The translations under genes and the position numbers were made by a program. 64,000 bases of DNA from Kiritimatiellia bacterium (GTDB taxonomy: Bacteria > Verrucomicrobiota > Kiritimatiellia > RFP12 > UBA1067), in contig JAQIBS010000080.1 in assembly GCA_027858965.1 (NCBI GenBank), positions 1 through 64,000 of the forward strand, read 5' to 3'. Of this stretch, positions 63,482 to 64,000 are shown in pieces. Within the stretch, counting starts at the first letter, position 1; the number at the start of each line of letters is the position of its first letter. The notes under the pieces were generated by a model. That model saw only the letters and a program-made list of their open reading frames with translations, searched no databases and was not told the DNA's origin.

Positions 63482-64000
63482 ATGATTTTAATGATAGACA
63501 ACTATGATTCATTTACTTACAACCTTGTGCAATACCTACGGGAAATGCACAGCGAAGTTGAAGTACACCGCAATGATGCCATAACAGTGCAAGAGCTGCT
63601 TAAAAAAATGCCTGAGGCAATTGTCATCTCGCCGGGTCCGGGACGTCCAGAAGATGCCGGCATATCCATTGAAACCGTCAAGCAGTTTGCCGGAAAAGTT
63701 CCTATTCTAGGAGTCTGCCTTGGACATCAATCCATTGGCGTCTGTTTTGGCGCAAAAATTATCCATGCCAAGAAACTGATGCACGGCAAAACATCAGAGG
63801 TTACCTGCGATGGAAAGTATATCTTTAAGAACCTCGATTCACGCCCGTTGAAGGCAATGCGCTATCATTCGCTGGCCATTGAGCGTGAATCTCTTCCGCC
63901 AGAGCTGATAATCACCGCTGAGACTGAAGACGGCGAGATCATGGGGATACGTCACAAAGATATGCCCATATATGGAATCCAGTTCCACCCGGAATCCATC
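63482..64000 (+). CDS. trpG: Anthranilate synthase component II (glutamine amidotransferase), 3' end outside window
   Basis: 173 codons to the window edge, no stop reached. [20 protein letters not shown] opens the class I glutamine amidotransferase fold. The oxyanion/nucleophile loop is [19 protein letters not shown] with catalytic Cys79, [13 protein letters not shown] lies before it, and MRYHSLAIE and the His169/Glu171 pair in [11 protein letters not shown] complete the catalytic site. It supplies ammonia to TrpE. AAGGAG lies eight bases before the ATG at 63482, and only 47 bases separate it from trpE. The product may be trpG alone or the start of a trpGD fusion. Confidence 0.95.
   Translation, partial: MILMIDNYDSFTYNLVQYLREMHSEVEVHRNDAITVQELLKKMPEAIVISPGPGRPEDAGISIETVKQFAGKVPILGVCLGHQSIGVCFGAKIIHAKKLMHGKTSEVTCDGKYIFKNLDSRPLKAMRYHSLAIERESLPPELIITAETEDGEIMGIRHKDMPIYGIQFHPESI

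Overview
The window most likely comes from a PVC-superphylum bacterium, probably Kiritimatiellota or a close relative. This is inferred from gene content, not from a marker phylogeny. The pointers are large secreted beta-helix proteins beginning with a TPPGAP-type linker, hydrazine-synthase-alpha-related (HzsA-related) haem proteins, formylglycine-enzyme-like (FGE-like) fusions, a Tat-exported Gfo/Idh/MocA dehydrogenase, multi-domain glycoside hydrolases, and many short text-like dispersed repeats between genes. Base composition is moderate and mostly uniform.

Layout. 1-9.1 kb is accessory: a Gfo/Idh/MocA dehydrogenase cut by the window edge, a broken lamin-tail-type gene fragment ending in IS-like inverted repeats, a secreted beta-helix protein, and a 1839-residue secreted mosaic protein with a good sigma70 promoter and a strong terminator. 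9.1-15.7 kb holds uvrB, a GH78 alpha-L-rhamnosidase lipoprotein and a PfkB sugar kinase. 15.7-20.4 kb is a riboflavin operon read on the minus strand (ribBA-ribH-nusB-ribD-ribE) behind an FMN riboswitch with its terminator. 20.4-29.8 kb is mostly housekeeping: an MBL/beta-CASP nuclease, a small coiled-coil protein coupled to tcdA, an orphan parA, leuCD, infA and rimO, with three conserved proteins of unknown role.

30-47.9 kb is accessory again. It has a 1288-residue protein joining a GH71 module to a second TIM-barrel glycosidase, a decayed passenger-type gene, and a headless cysK fragment. It also holds a five-gene minus-strand catabolic cluster: amidohydrolase, OYE-type flavin reductase, SDR, FAD flavoprotein and NCS1 permease. 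A Tat-type Gfo/Idh/MocA enzyme closes the region. 48-60 kb holds two HzsA-related secreted c-type haem proteins (one fused to an FGE-like domain), a superoxide reductase between them, a DUF456 membrane protein, a GH39-like/GH88 fusion and an iron alcohol dehydrogenase. 60.7-64 kb holds mutY and the start of a trp operon (trpE, trpG) behind a consensus promoter with an operator-like palindrome.

Physiology (inference). GH78, GH88, GH39-like and GH71 modules, PfkB, sugar-type dehydrogenases and an alcohol dehydrogenase suggest a degrader of rhamnose- and uronate-containing polysaccharides under low oxygen. Superoxide reductase fits anaerobic or microaerophilic life.

The most unusual aspect of the DNA is the spacers. 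At least a dozen short repeat families recur, including a 251-bp MITE-like element with 20-bp perfect terminal inverted repeats and an exact 11-bp flanking duplication. Repeats sit inside one enzyme gene in frame, form the C-terminal tail of another protein, and abut several start codons. No tRNA, rRNA, CRISPR array or intact transposase gene was seen.
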